Below, piece by piece: positions 23,658-36,215 of a stretch of 64,000 bases of DNA. The stretch is taken from the NCBI GenBank assembly GCA_954871525.1, contig OX940870.1, positions 15,779,501 through 15,843,500 on the forward strand, written 5' to 3'. A program made the position numbers and the translations under genes. Under the pieces are notes generated by a model, which had not been told where the DNA came from, did no database searches, and saw nothing but the letters and a program-made list of their open reading frames with translations. Numbering within the stretch: position 1 is the first letter of the stretch; every line of letters begins with the position of its first letter. Source of the DNA: Parietaria judaica (taxonomy: Eukaryota > Streptophyta > Magnoliopsida > Rosales > Urticaceae).

Positions 23658-25992
23658 TTAGAATCTCCTTCTCTTCGGACTTAAAATGAATTCGTCGTCA
23701 TCGCTATCGTTCATGATTCGCTTCTTGGCTTTAACGTCTCCGTTCTTTGATGAATGTTGCTGCGTCGTCCTATGCGAGCTCTCTGATCTGGTTGGCGGTT
23801 TCGAAGGTTTGATGGGAATGCCTGACCTAATATCCTTCTGTCTTTTCTGCTTCCTATCGTACGCCCTTTTCGCCTTTTCAGGGGAAAGCAGACCGTGTTC
23901 CATCATCCTGCAGATTCACAAATTTGAAATCATACTAAAATTAACTCAAGCATTCCAATATCTGCAGTAGACAATTCTAGTGTGTATGATTCTGCTGTTA
24001 TAGGGCTCCAAAAACGGTTCCCAACACAAAATTCGGTAACCGGAAATTCACCAATGTGATGAATCCCCTTATCATTTTTACGATGTCATCCTGACCTTTT
24101 CTTTGAGACCAAGGTCGAACTCTTACTGATCAATACTAAGCAACACAAGACAAGACAAGATAAGACAAAACAAAGCATAAACTCCCTGACTGCCATAGTG
24201 ACGGGCAACGACAGGCAGTGACGGAACCTTAAAAAAATCCAAACAGCGAAAAAAACCAAAATACCCTGAATGACGAAATTGACCTAAAGACCCATAATAT
24301 CATTAATAACGATGACATAAAAGGACCTTCTTCCCTTGTTCTGATGATATGTTATCGCGGGTCTATCATGTTGGTACTAGTATAGCTAAATTTCCACTCT
24401 GAAGCAGTGGGGAAAGTTTGTTGGCATATAGATCCAACCCGGGTATGGTGTACAATGCATTGTACAGCTTCATCAGAAAGATATCCGGTTCTCGGAATGT
24501 CTCTTAGTGTCAAAGTTTCTTCCTGGGTGTACTTATTTCAATTTCTGTCAGATTGTATTTTATTTGTTAATCAAGTAGCAAATAGTTAGGAGTAAAGTAG
24601 ACGATGTAGTTTCTATTATTTCGGTCTTAGCATTGATAGGAGTTTCTGCTAAAGAATAAGATTAAGAATAAGGATATGGTTAGATATCCTACTCTATATC
24701 AGTAATCATTCAGTAATTTCCATTTGGCTTTAGCACCTAGTGTTTAAATCTCACACCCGCTACAAGAAATGGTGCTGTTTTTATAGATTGCGTAACTTCT
24801 CTCGATATCAGACAGGCATGCCCTTCCAGTTCTTCCTTGGCTGAATCACACATCATGTATCTTACGCAGAAACATGAAAATTAAATAATTTCCAGTAAGA
24901 TTTTTCATCTGGGATTCGATAATCCTTGCTCGGACAAACATTAGGATCTTAGATACCATAACCTAAGCAAGGTATGAAAAGGTATTTTGCTGAAACAATT
25001 TCTCTACTAGGTATACTATTCAAATATAGCAGGGGCGCCAATCACTGACATCAAAAGATAATGTGTTCAGAAACATGTTGAAAGCTATATAGGAGGAACA
25101 GAGACGAGCGTGATCGAAACAATCATTAACTAAGAAGACAGAACACATAAAACATGGTAGAGTTTCTGACTCAAATCCGTTTTTCTTGGCCGGTCATTTT
25201 CTGCTCTCTTTCCTCCATTGTAAGACTTTCGATCATAGTGAATTTATTCTCCTTTATCCGTGGTTATTAAAGTGGTTTTCTTCAAAAATTAGGTTTCCAC
25301 ATAAAATTCCCATGTCGATATATCTTTACGTACGTTGATATCTCGTGTTTCTGATTTATATAGCAGAACAAGCACTATCGATGTCGTAAGCAAAAAACAA
25401 TACTAACCAAAACTCGGCCATTTCGCTAGTCGGAATTTGTTCCGAAAGCGACTCGTAGAAGATCCGCAGCGGCTCTCTCTGCAGACACGAAAAAAGTGAA
25501 ACATGAAACATTTACCAGCAAATCAAACAAAGCATAGCTAATCAGTAAAATAGCAGCATTTGGTTACAGAATCCGAACCTCTTCGGGTGGATCGTATCGC
25601 TGGCCGGCCAAAGTGTAAACTTTCTTCTGTCTCACCTTCGTGGTGGACGTCGTTTTCGACGTTGTCCCTTTCGACGATCCCGACATTGTTTTAGATTTCA
25701 CCTTCACATTTTCGGCATCAGTTTTCAATATTCACACAACCATAGCCAATTCACAAAACCTAGCTCTCAAATTGAATAACGAATCAATCAAAAGCAAAAG
25801 AGCGATCGAGCTTCAGATGGGTACCTCGGATTTCACGACGGTGGAAACGAATCTGGGCCTGGATTCGGAACTCTGCTTGGTCGAGCTCTCGATCTTCTTC
25901 CCGTTGATGGAAGAATCGAATCTTGCTCTGGACGAACCAGCTAGATTACCGGGCTTGATCTTCACAACCGCAGATTTGGTCTCCGACGCCAT
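23658..25992 (-). CDS. Four-exon gene for a small basic protein of unknown function (203 aa)
   Basis: Exons read on the minus strand are 25992-25825, 25701-25579, 25478-25408 and 23907-23658. All junctions are GT-AG and in phase, and the third intron splits a Trp codon. The total is 612 nt. The protein starts MASETKSAVVKIKPGNL. The middle has a compact block (KVYTLAGQRYDPPEE, then REPLRIFYESLSEQIP, then EMAEFWMMEHGLLS) that looks like a short helical domain. The rest is Ser/Thr/Lys-rich and likely disordered. The C-terminus is acidic then basic (NDSDDDEFILSPKRRRF), suggesting nuclear localisation. There is no membrane segment or signal peptide. I believe the central block is conserved among plant proteins of unknown role but cannot name the family. 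The weakest call is the exon 2 acceptor, which lacks a good pyrimidine tract. The third intron is about 1.5 kb. Confidence 0.82.
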
Positions 25993-26289
25993 GGATTCAG
26001 CTCCGTGATTCTCGTTCTCAATTGAATCAATTAATTTCGCCGCGATTTTCTCTCATTGAAGATTCATCAAACTTGCCTTTTCTCGGACAATTTCTATTCA
26101 TTTAATCTAACAGAAGACCAGGAATTTGTCTCGAAAAACAGGATGATTATAAGTAATTATCCGAAAGAAGAAAAATAAATAAATAGAGCAAGTTCAAGTT
26201 CAACCGCTTCGAACTTGTTTTGCGTGTGTCGCCTCGCCTAGTTTCTCTGGAGAAAGCGATAGCGCTAACAGGGAGACGGTCAGATTGAC

Positions 26290-26297
26290 TTTTATAC
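26290..26297 (-). promoter_or_regulatory. TATA box of the small basic protein gene
   Basis: On the minus strand the context reads GGGTATAAAAGTC, about 300 bp upstream of the ATG at 25992. This would place the transcription start near 26260, with a 5' leader of about 270 nt. Confidence 0.5.
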
Positions 26298-26299
26298 CC

Positions 26300-27625
26300 T
26301 CGTGATATCCGAGAGAGGAAGGTAGGGTAGAGGGTGAAAAAGTCATTTGAGTATGAAACTAAACTGGTGAGCGCAGCCGCACGGCAGACATACAGAGCTT
26401 ATGTTGTGTACGATGGAACTGTTCACAGTTGATAGTGAAATTAACTATTCGGTAAAAATACCCAACTTGTTATTAAAATTGGTAGTATATGTTAAGGTCA
26501 AAAATCGGCTTTCGCAGTCACATAGTTACGGTTGATGTAATTCCGAGTTTAAGTTACCTTAGAGCTCACCTCTTTCCGTTAAAACTAGATCACATTGAAA
26601 GGCATGAGTGTTCAAGAGAATAAGTCGGGTTTTTTTTTAGTGATTTGACCTCGATGTGAAACCCTTTTTCGCGTGTGTATTGATGGTGCAAAAATGTGCG
26701 ATCCCTTGTACATGGGCCTTAGCCCTATACTTATAATCAACTAGAAGTTTCAAATCAATCCTCATAAATGGGTTATACAATTGCGTTTGATTCCCTCGTA
26801 ATGGTCATAATTGCATGGTTGTAATCGTGGGTTTAACCGTCGTCGTCAATCCGCTGGAGCGTCTCTTGCACCACGTTGAATGCTTCAATCACGCCTTCGG
26901 TCTTTATCATCTTATTATGGGCTTCGTCGAAGATGATGTGCCCCGTCGCCGATTTGGTCGTCGCTCTTATTGTTTGTTGACAATGATCATGATCCTCGTC
27001 GACGAGGTTTCCTCGTTGCCATTCTCCTCGTTGTTTGATTAAATGTGATCCCCTTTGACGGGTCAATTGGTCTTGTGTGGGTGTTGGGCCTTTAATGAAT
27101 GAGGCCCAAATATCTAAATGACAGAGATGGATTTCGTCTTAACAGTATAAATTGTCGTAGACGAAATCGTACTTCAACGGTATATATCAAACTTCAAAAA
27201 GGAGTGGCAATAGTACCCAACATACATGTTGGGTGGTTAACTAGTGTCGCTTGTTTCTCCCTTGTAGTAGTATCCAAAGAGAGAAGAAATAAGTACTTAC
27301 GCCACAAATATATACACATGGCATTTCAGGTACATGTGGCAAGGAGATGGCATACACGTGACGATGAGTTAACTGTCACGTTGGGAGAGCTAATAGAGAA
27401 ACGAAAAATGACATTGGTCAAGATTGAGTATACGCTACCAACTTTAACCATACATGGGTATTTTTGCCTCAATTAACCCTAAATATTATTGCAATATTAT
27501 TCATGTTGTATTTATATTTATGAAGGAATTATTCATACAAGAGTTTTGGAAATGTTTCGTTGTTTACTGATTTTTTTTTTACACTTTTCAAATATAAACA
27601 GTAGAATAAATAATTGAAGTAGAAT
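26300..27625. other. Intergenic, probably repeat-derived
   Basis: No reliable gene. The segment 26640-27130 is less AT-rich. On the minus strand it has a promoter-like GATTATAAGTATAGGGC (near 26730-26750), which could be an old LTR, but no paired ends were found. Short frames on both strands here (about 75 codons) have no domain. Confidence 0.4.
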
Positions 27626-27905
27626 TGTGAAAGTCCTACATCGCATGGGCAAGGGGTGTGCTGATGGGACGTTCCCGATACTGTGCAGGTATGGGACTGC
27701 ACGGTTATCGGAGATCATACACGTATGAGAATGTATGGTCGAAGAAGCTTAAAAAGAATTGATTGATACTACCTATGTCAACAAGATGCATATTCTTTTC
27801 GGTTAGCCCGTTTATAGGAACTTTAAAGTTAAGCGTTTTAGGATGGGTGACCTCCTGGGAAGTTTCTATGGAAATCGGGGTTTGATTCCCGACTTCATTA
27901 CCACA
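27626..27905 (+). mobile_element. Cassandra-like TRIM LTR with 5S rRNA-type block (tentative)
   Basis: The segment starts TGTGAAAGTCCTACATCGC and ends ATTACCACA, about 280 bp. Near its 3' end are GTTAAGCG (27828-27835) and AGGATGGGTGACCTCCTGGG plus AAGT (27840-27863). These match the internal promoter region (A-box/C-box part) of plant 5S rRNA, with the intervening bases deleted. Cassandra retrotransposons are known to carry 5S promoter sequence in LTRs of this size. No second LTR, primer-binding site or clean target duplication was seen. A partial relative lies at 45118-45230. A decayed 5S pseudogene is the main alternative. Confidence 0.5.
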
Positions 27906-30480
27906 AAATAAGCTTCCGAGGCGTTCCGGTAGCATTTAAAAAATTATTTTAAAGCGGAAAACTTGTTACCGATCCGACGACACGGATATCGGGTAATTAC
28001 CATTTCATCAAGATCCGATAAATATTATGAATTTAATATTTCATAAATATTATTAATAAGCTAGTCGAATAGGAAATAAATAGAAAGCAGTAAATGGTTG
28101 CATTTATTAACCCAATGCATAAGGCCGTACCTCTAGTGATGATCTCGGTTGCGCACTCTGAATTTCGGCAGGGCTTCGCCGGGGGCTGAGGGGAAACTCC
28201 CGTGATCTTCCGGGATATTCTCCTGGACCCCTCGTACCGAAGCGTGGGCTTCGCCGGCAGGACTCCATCGTAAAATTTAACTGATGGTTCTCTTTAAGCT
28301 ACCGGAGAAAAATGTCTCCTAAGCCGAACCAGAAAAAGAGATCAGAAGCAGAAAACTCGCAGACCCTAGAGAGAGAGATAAAGCTCGAGTTTTTGCTCTG
28401 GGGAAGGTGTGAAAAATGTGTAGAATGAGCCTCCTATTTATAAGTCTCATACTGTAACCGAATTGGAGATTTTTCCTCCCTATTTTTGAATTCTTATAAT
28501 TAAATATAATTAATTATTCCAATCCAATGGTCCAGATTCAATCTCATCTAAATCCAATGGATATAATTAATCAAGGATTTAATTAAATAACAAATACATG
28601 ATAAGATCAAAATATTTAATCTTATCATCATATTTATCAAATTCGAATTATATATATATTTGAATTATATAATGATTATCTAGATCTAGTGGTTAAAAAA
28701 AAATCTCAAACCAATCCAATGGATCAAATCAATTAGGGATAAAATCAAATACCCTAGAGTTGTAAAAAAACCCTAATTTGAATTATTATCCTTTATAAAT
28801 TCGAATTATATATGATATATATATATATATAATATTAATTAATTTCTAATCCGAAGGTAAAAATTAAATCTTAAAACCGATCCAACGGATATAATTAATT
28901 AACCAAATTCGAAATACCTAAGCTTGGTCACCAAGCTATCAATTTTGAATTACAATTAGGGTTAAAATCAATCATCTTAATCCAACGATTTATATTAAAT
29001 TATAACCGATGCAATGGATTAAATTAATTTTAGGGATTTGCTAAAATACCAAAATATTTGGTACTTATACCGCAAATATGGAATGTCCAGAACATATCAT
29101 TCGAGTTAGCTAGGGTTTAATATAACCAAACCCTAATTCGAATTTTACACATTAAATATATATAAATATATATATTTTATTTATTAATATAAATCTATTA
29201 ATTATTAATTAATATTTAATAAGATATTAATAATTAAATCCAAATAATTAAATTATATTAATAATTCATGATCTCAATATCACACATTAAAATTTCATAG
29301 TGCCACACCATCATTTAAATTCGTTACATGTGAATTAATTTCATAGTTTATAGAACCGAGCATAAACTTAGAAAATCCATAAATCACAAACTGTAAGTCG
29401 AAATGACTTAGTTAAAAAAGCAAAGTTGCTTAGAACTTAATTTACGAAAACATGATGCTGATAGAAAATCTAAATTCTAACTTTCTTTTTATGAGTTAAT
29501 TCTGTGTACCAAAATATGGTACTTTTGCCACGCTGACGATAAAACTATCTGACGTCTGCCACAGACCTTTCAGTTTTATAAGTCTAGCCAAATGATTAGA
29601 CATTATCTAGAATGTATTTTAACCACGTACGTATCATCCGTTACGGAGCTATCCTGGGGACCATGGACCTGTATCACTGAAGCTCCAACGACTGCTAGTT
29701 GTTCGTCAAACCTCGAAGTGATTCCACTATAGACCCGAGGCTGCACTCTTTAGTGATACGGTATATATTATTCCCTTTATACAGCAGAGTGTCCATTGAT
29801 ACAATCAAATTCGGGTTATTGCTCTTTCACTTGATGATTCACACATGAGCAGGCAGTTTTTACCGTAATGCCCCTCATTGCATTTTTCTCCTTGACTCTG
29901 TCAGTAATATTATGAGTAACCCACTTATGGTTTCGATTCATAAGTTGGGCACGGGTACCTCTCACTTCTCACCACCGACAATCAAAGGAATCATCATGAC
30001 TCTGAAGAGAGCTGAGTGATGCACATGTGTATGATCAAGCTACCCATACTACTGACTATCATGTTCCCAAAATAATAGTGTTGGAAACAGCGGTAATATC
30101 TTGTGTTCTTTAACGATTAAATCAAAGAACAATCAAGCCAGCAATTCGGACTCAAGACCACTCAGGACTTAGAACGAATATCCATTTGATCATCATTTTG
30201 TGACTCAACTACAAGTTATCAATGACGGTCTTATATGATAAATTCTTGAGTTTAAGTCAGGTCCTGTCCAGTGTGAAGACACTTCACACTTAATGCACTT
30301 CTAGTGAGTGTGACACACACATAATCCAGAATAGGATTGTCACTTAGTCACATTAATGAGCTTATACGATTAATGGGCTCTCATCCAGTTAATCAGGTCA
30401 CAGACGTTTTAAGTTCATTTATTATGATTATTACTTCTTCCTCACATTGACTCTGTTGTGATAATAATAACCTAATTGTT
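27906..30480 (-). mobile_element. Long non-coding LTR-retroelement-like tract (ends unresolved)
   Basis: About 2.5 kb with no protein-coding frame but several less AT-rich blocks separated by AT-rich filler. On the minus strand there is a promoter-like ACTTATAAATAGGAGG (near 28430-28445), followed downstream by a GC-rich leader, as in a long plant LTR. I could not identify both termini, a primer-binding site or a target duplication. It might be a large LTR, a LARD-type element or a mosaic. Confidence 0.35.
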
Positions 30481-30676
30481 TATGAACTAAGGAAACAAAC
30501 ATTTTGTTTTACTCTACCAGAAACTATAATAAGATTAACATAATAAGTACCATCTCTATTCAATAACCTGTCATAATCTTTTACAAATGGATAAATACCG
30601 TGTTGAAGGACACACATGTCCAACAGTTTCTCGGGGAGCGTGCGAGTGAGGACAAAACGTTCGGAAAGGACTTGTG

Positions 30677-30776
30677 TTGTCCTGTAGGGACAGTCGTCAA
30701 TTCGTTTGAGCAGCCAGGGCGTTACATTGTCCTGTAGGGACAATCGTCAATTCGTTTGAGCAGCCATGGCGTTACA
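30677..30776 (+). repeat. 50-bp perfect-length tandem duplication
   Basis: Two adjacent 50-bp units (30677-30726 and 30727-30776) begin TTGTCCTGTAGGGACA and end GCGTTACA. They differ at about two positions. Each contains the small palindrome TTGTCCTGTAGGGACA. They lie just left of the retrotransposon insertion site. Confidence 0.9.
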
Positions 30777-30803
30777 AATGGTAGTGCGGTTGACGAGGAC
30801 GTC

Positions 30804-31538
30804 TGATACGAACTCCGTTAAGAATAACGAGATCCGAAGACAAAATGGTTCTGATAGACTTGACTTCGATCAGATTGTGTGGAGAATCTGGAATTCTTGA
30901 ACCCGAACAAACACGAACCAAAAGGTATTGTTAACCTTTGACCCGATGCTTTGATGAACTCAACAAAACTCAGATTGAGAAGACGCCACAAACGAAGATG
31001 GAAATTCGCTTGATAAGTCGAAGAACGCCACGGAAAGATTCCGATAAGTTCGTAAAGCTCCTAAGAACTATAGAGAGAGTTTAACTCACAAGATATATCT
31101 GAAAACTTGATTAATTTCGTTACTCCTCATGGTGGCCTTTAAATAGGCATTACAAAGTGGTGGGAATTGATGACAACCACTCAGAAAACCCTATTACAAG
31201 ACCAACTTTTAAACTACCCTAATAACTACTGAGAATCCCAACAAAAACCATTGAATAAAACCCCAATACAGCAATAGGACTAGGTTCAACGTTTTTAATG
31301 AACAGAAACAAGACACTTAATTCAGATTTGACCAAACTAATTCAAGGCTTGAATTATGTTGATCAATTTGGGTTGCGCTTTAGAATCATGGTCAATTGGT
31401 CTTCTTGAATTAGCCTGACCCCAAATCTCTTGAATAAGCCCATTCAGCATGCTCTTGAACTTCTTTGCCCGTGCTCTTGTAACCGGGCCAATTGGAACTT
31501 GAATTGGATCTTGATTAGTCCCATCGCCATTTGCATCA
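30804..31538 (-). repeat. 3' LTR of the chromovirus-like element
   Basis: 735 bp, pairing with 44306-45040. It contains a TATA-like CTATTTAAAGG (minus strand, near 31138-31148). Its first 202 bases in element orientation also encode the C-terminal residues and stop codon of the polyprotein (stop at 31337). Confidence 0.95.
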
Positions 31539-34391
31539 TTCCCTTCCTCTTGAAAAGGATTTGTCCTCAAATCTTGACCTGCATCAAAAGGACTTAAGTC
31601 AGTAACATTGAAAGTAGCACTAACATTATACTCACCAGGTAAGTCGAGTTTGTAGGCATTGTCATTGAGCCTTTGTAAGACTTGGAATGGTCCATCTCCT
31701 CGCGGAAGTAATTTTGATCGCCTTTGAGCTGGAAATCGTTCTTTTCGCATGTGCAACCAGACCCAATCTCCGGGTTCAAATGTCACTTGGCGGCGCCCTT
31801 TGTTTGCTTGTTTGGCGTATTGCTCAGTCCTTTTCTCGATGTTGAGCCTTGCTTTCTCATGAATCTGCTTGACAAACTCAGCCTTTTGCTTTCCATCTAA
31901 ATTCACATGTTCACTCAAGGGTAAAGGTGGTAAATCCAAAGGAGTAAGTGGATTAAACCCATACACGATTTCAAATGGTGAAAATTTAGTGGCAGAATGA
32001 ACAGATCTATTATAAGCAAACTCAACATGTGGTAAACACTCTTCCCAAGTTTTAATGTTCTTTTGAATGATTGCACGCAGCAAGGTAGACAAAGTCCTAT
32101 TGACTACTTTTGTTTGACCATCGGTCTGTGGGTGAAAAGTCGTAGAAAATAGAAGCTTAGTACCTAATTTACACCACAATGTTTTCCAAAAGTAACTCAA
32201 GAACTTAGCATCTCTGTCCGAAACAATTGTCCTAGGCATCCCATGCAATCTCACAATCTCCCTAAAGAACAAATCTGCAACATTAGAGGCATCGTCGGTT
32301 TTGTGACAAGGGATGAAATGGGCCATCTTTGAGAATCTATCCACCACTACAAACACAGAATCCCTTCCCCGTTTAGTCCTAGGCAATCCTAACACAAAAT
32401 CCATTGAAATATCAATCCAAGGTTCACTAGGAATAGGCAAAGGAGAATACAAACCATGGGGCTGAACTCTAGACTTAGCTTGCCTACATGTTACACACCT
32501 CCCACAGATTCTCTCAACATCTCTCTTCATATGTGGCCAGTAAAAATGTTCTTGTATCATTGCTAGAGTCTTTGCAACTCCAAAATGCCCCATCAACCCC
32601 CCACCATGTGATTCCCGCACTAACAATTCTCTCAATGAGCAATTTGGAACACACAACTTGTTCTCCCTAAAAAGAAACCCATCGAGCCTAAAGAACTTCC
32701 CATTGGTGGTTTTCTCACATCCTTGATATTCCTCACCAAACTCAAGGTCATCAATGTACAAATCTTTTATTTGCTCAAAACCAAGTAACTTTGCATCCAG
32801 TGTAGAGAGTAATGCATACCTCCGTGAAAGTGCATCTGCTACCACGTTCTCTTTACCTTGCTTGTACCGGATGACATATGGAAACGTCTCAATAAACTCC
32901 ACCCAACGAGCATGTCTCTTGTTCAGCTTTTGTTGTCCCTTCAAGTGCTTCAAAGACTCATGGTCGGTATGAATCACAAATTCCTTCGGCCATAAGTAGT
33001 GCTGCCAAGTCTCTAATGCCCGAACCAATGCATACAGCTCCTTGTCATAAGTTGGGTAGTTCAACGCCGCCCCGCTTAGCTTTTCGCTAAAGTATGCAAT
33101 CGGTTTTCCTCCCTGCATAAGAACTGCACCAATGCCAATACCTGAAGCATCACATTCAATCTCAAACGTTTCACAAAAGTTAGGCAAAGACAATAAGGGG
33201 GTATTCGTGAGTTTTTCCTTCAATAGCTGGAATGCCTTCTCTTGTTCGTCTCCCCATTTAAATCCAATGTTTTTCTTGATCACTTCGGTAAGTGGTGCGG
33301 CTAGGCTGCTGAAATCTTTGACAAACCGTCGGTAAAAGCTTGCAAGGCCATGAAAACTCCTCACGTCACCTACATTTGTTGGGCTGGGCCACTCCCGAAT
33401 CGCACGTACCTTCTCATCATCAACCTGAATTCCATTTGCACTAACAACAAATCCAAGAAACACAAGTTTATCCGTACAAAAAGTGCATTTCTTCAAGTTA
33501 GCAAACAATTTTTCTTGTCTTAGCACATCTAAAACAGATTTCAAATGTCCTACATGTTCCTCCAAATTCTTGCTGTAAATCAATATATCATCAAAGTAGA
33601 CAACAACGAATCTGCCAATAAATGCACGTAAAACATGGTTCATAAGTCGCATGAAAGTACTCGGGGCGTTAGTCAAACCAAAAGGCATAACTAACCATTC
33701 GTACAAACCAAGTTTTGTTTTGAAAGCAGTTTTCCATTCATCTCCTTCTTTCATTCTAATCTGATGATATCCACTTTTTAAGTCAATTTTTGAAAACACA
33801 CAAGAGCCATGCAGCTCATCTAACATGTCATCTAAGCGAGGAATAGGGTGACGATACTTTACCGTGATATTGTTGATCGCTCGACAATCAACACACATCC
33901 GCCACGATCCATCCTTCTTGGGCACCAATAGAATCGGAACTGCACATGGACTCATACTTTCCCTCACATGCCCTTTCTCCAACAATTCACCGATTTGCCT
34001 TTGAAGCTCTTTTGTCTCTTCGGGATTGCTTCTGTACGCTGGTCGGTTAGGAATGGATGCCCCGGGCACAAAATCAATCTGATGTTCAATTCCACGGATC
34101 GGTGGTAATCCATTCGGTGTTTCTTCGGGAAAGACATCATTGAAATCCTGCAAAACAGAAACAATAGAACTAGGCAACACGGGATCAAGTTCGTTAGTGT
34201 TTAACAAAGCCTCTTTGTACAAAAGTACAATCATTGGCTGATTCGAAAACATAGCCCTCTTGATCTCACTTGTTTTTGCATAGAAACTCTTTTGTGTTCT
34301 CTCTGGTTTTCCCTCATTGGCCAACTCTCCATTTTTCTTTTCCCTCTCTTTTTGCTTGGCATCCATCAAATCTTCACTCTTTTTCTTCTCA
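31337..34391 (-). CDS. Retrotransposon pol: reverse transcriptase, RNase H, integrase (5' end cut by Helitron)
   Basis: The frame is open from the Helitron border at 34391 to the stop at 31337. The first ATG is 34366, but this is the middle of a polyprotein, not a true start. Domains in order: reverse transcriptase (catalytic YFDD in [14 protein letters not shown]); RNase H (CDAS, YDKELYA, HTDHESL); integrase zinc finger ([10 protein letters not shown] ... CGRCVTC); integrase core with Asp in DISMDF and Asp in VSDRDAKF. The expected third catalytic residue, Glu 35 residues on, is Lys (GQTKVVNRT, codon AAA). Integration activity should therefore be lost. The last 67 codons lie inside the 3' LTR. 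No classical chromodomain is obvious at the C-terminus, where a [20 protein letters not shown] segment is found. Confidence 0.96.
31539..31551 (-). other. Polypurine tract
   Basis: On the minus strand AAGAGGAAGGGAA directly precedes the LTR start TGATGCAAATGG. It would prime plus-strand DNA synthesis. It is also read as codons of the polyprotein, since the frame continues into the LTR. Confidence 0.85.
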
Positions 34392-35924
34392 CTAGGGGAC
34401 TAAACCGCGCTTTGCGCTGTTGCGATCAAAATCTCACTAATAAATTTGGATAAAATATTGAATAATTGTAATTTAAATTTATATATTCGTATCAAAGTCA
34501 CGAATTGATAAATTTTTGTGTAATAATTTCTATATATTTTAAAATAATTTGGTAATAGATTCTGAAATATTATCCTCAAAACATTTATTTGGCTAACTTT
34601 TTCTTAACTCTTCCAACTATTTTTTTAAACAAATAATTTGAAGCTCAAAAGGCATAATGAACTAAAAATTGATCTTTCATTAATGAAAACATACAATCAT
34701 ATAGGTAACCAATTTGCTTCATCATTATTATTATCAAATAGATTCACAACTCTAAAATTTAATCTGTAAAATTTTCAACAGTAATCTTTACTCTTCTGTT
34801 TATAATAATCTTGCTTCCTAATTATATAAAAAACTATGACTTATAGTGACATGACCTTAATAATCTAAATGTCAATATATTTGTGGGTTATATTTTGCAT
34901 AGGTTGTTTCTCAAATATTTTTTTGAACGTTTATTTTATCTATTTAAACATTCTACAGAAATCCAATTATCTCTAAAGTATATCAAAATTGATGTTCGTC
35001 GTAAACACATAATTTGAGTTTCTCTTTGAGTTTATCATTCCATCTCAAGTGAAATAATTATTTATTTTTACTTCTAATTCTAAAATCGTTTTCTTATTCC
35101 AAAGCTGTAACTAAATAGTTTTTTATTTTCTTAATTGTTTATTTTATCTATTTGGACATTGTACAGAAGTTAAATTTTCTCTAAAATATACTACTTTTTA
35201 TTTCGTCATATACACACATATTTTGGGTTCCTCTTTTGAGTTTATTATTCCACCTCAAGTGAAAATAACTATTTATTTTTACTTCTAATTCTAAAATCGT
35301 TTTTTTATTTCAAAGTTGTAATAAAAATAGTTTTTTATTATTAATTGTTAAAAGTCTGACCTATGTCTTCAATTATCTTCATGTCTAAATGTTTTGACTA
35401 ATGTATGTATATTGTTCTTTCATTATATTTTTAACTATAGTGGTTCGTTATCTATTTTATTTTCTTTTAATGTATTTTTTTTTATACATGGTTGCTCATA
35501 AGTATTGCTAGTGTAAAGAGTCAAATTAAATGCCCGGATTAATGAACAGATTCACTGCCACCTATTTTATTTTTATATGAGCTCTATATTTTTATTTTAT
35601 TTTCCCCTATATTTTGTATCTATATATAAAATGAAAAAAACTTGCATATCCTAACAAAAGTCATCTCGTGCACACCAACCACAACAGCATTTTGATTCAG
35701 AATTGATCTGGTCTTCAATATTCAAGAAATAAACAAACAAAAAAAAACGACTCACATATACAGTAAATAAAGCCAACGATTCACTTGAAAAACCAAAGAT
35801 GTTTGGTTCTCAAAAATCCCCGCAGGAGTTAAGAGTAGAGAGCTTTGTTAAGACGAAAAAAGAGCCGCAATAAAAATTAGCTCATAAAAAATATAGGGGC
35901 ATAAAAGGAAAGTGATGTAGTATA

Positions 35925-36215
35925 TAGAGCTGCAGTTGACGACGACCTCACGCCGTTCGCGACGCATCGCAGCGTTTTCGGGGAATCGCGACGCATCGCG
36001 ATTCGGAGGATGAAATCGCGATCAATCGCGAACCTGGAGCATCGTGGCGACGTGATGCCTCTCCCTCTCTCTCCCTCTCACGGTCTCTCTCTCTCTCTCT
36101 CAACTCCATCGCGATGCATCGCGACGTGCACCATCGCGACGCATCGCGACGTGCACTTTGGCGATCTCCGGCGATTTCACCGCAACCGGTCGCGACGCCG
36201 TGATATTTAGCTCTA
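35925..36215. mobile_element. hAT MITE (291 bp), GC-rich, inside the Helitron
   Basis: The ends are TAGAGCT and AGCTCTA. The flanking 8-bp duplication GTAGTATA is perfect (35917-35924 and 36216-36223). The interior repeats the phrase ATCGCGACGCATCGCGA in both orientations and includes a CT-rich run at 36061-36101. It encodes no transposase. Its GC content contrasts sharply with the AT-rich Helitron. Frames of 60-98 codons across it are by-products of the repeats. Confidence 0.88.

Noticed and set aside
26815..27066. Overlapping 75-77-codon frames on both strands
   Set aside because: No domain, start context or exon signals; probably repeat-derived DNA.
27870..27895. GGGGTTTGATTCCCG, which looks like a tRNA T-arm/B box
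   Set aside because: No acceptor, D-arm or anticodon stem can be placed around it. It follows the 5S-like block and is part of the Cassandra-like repeat.
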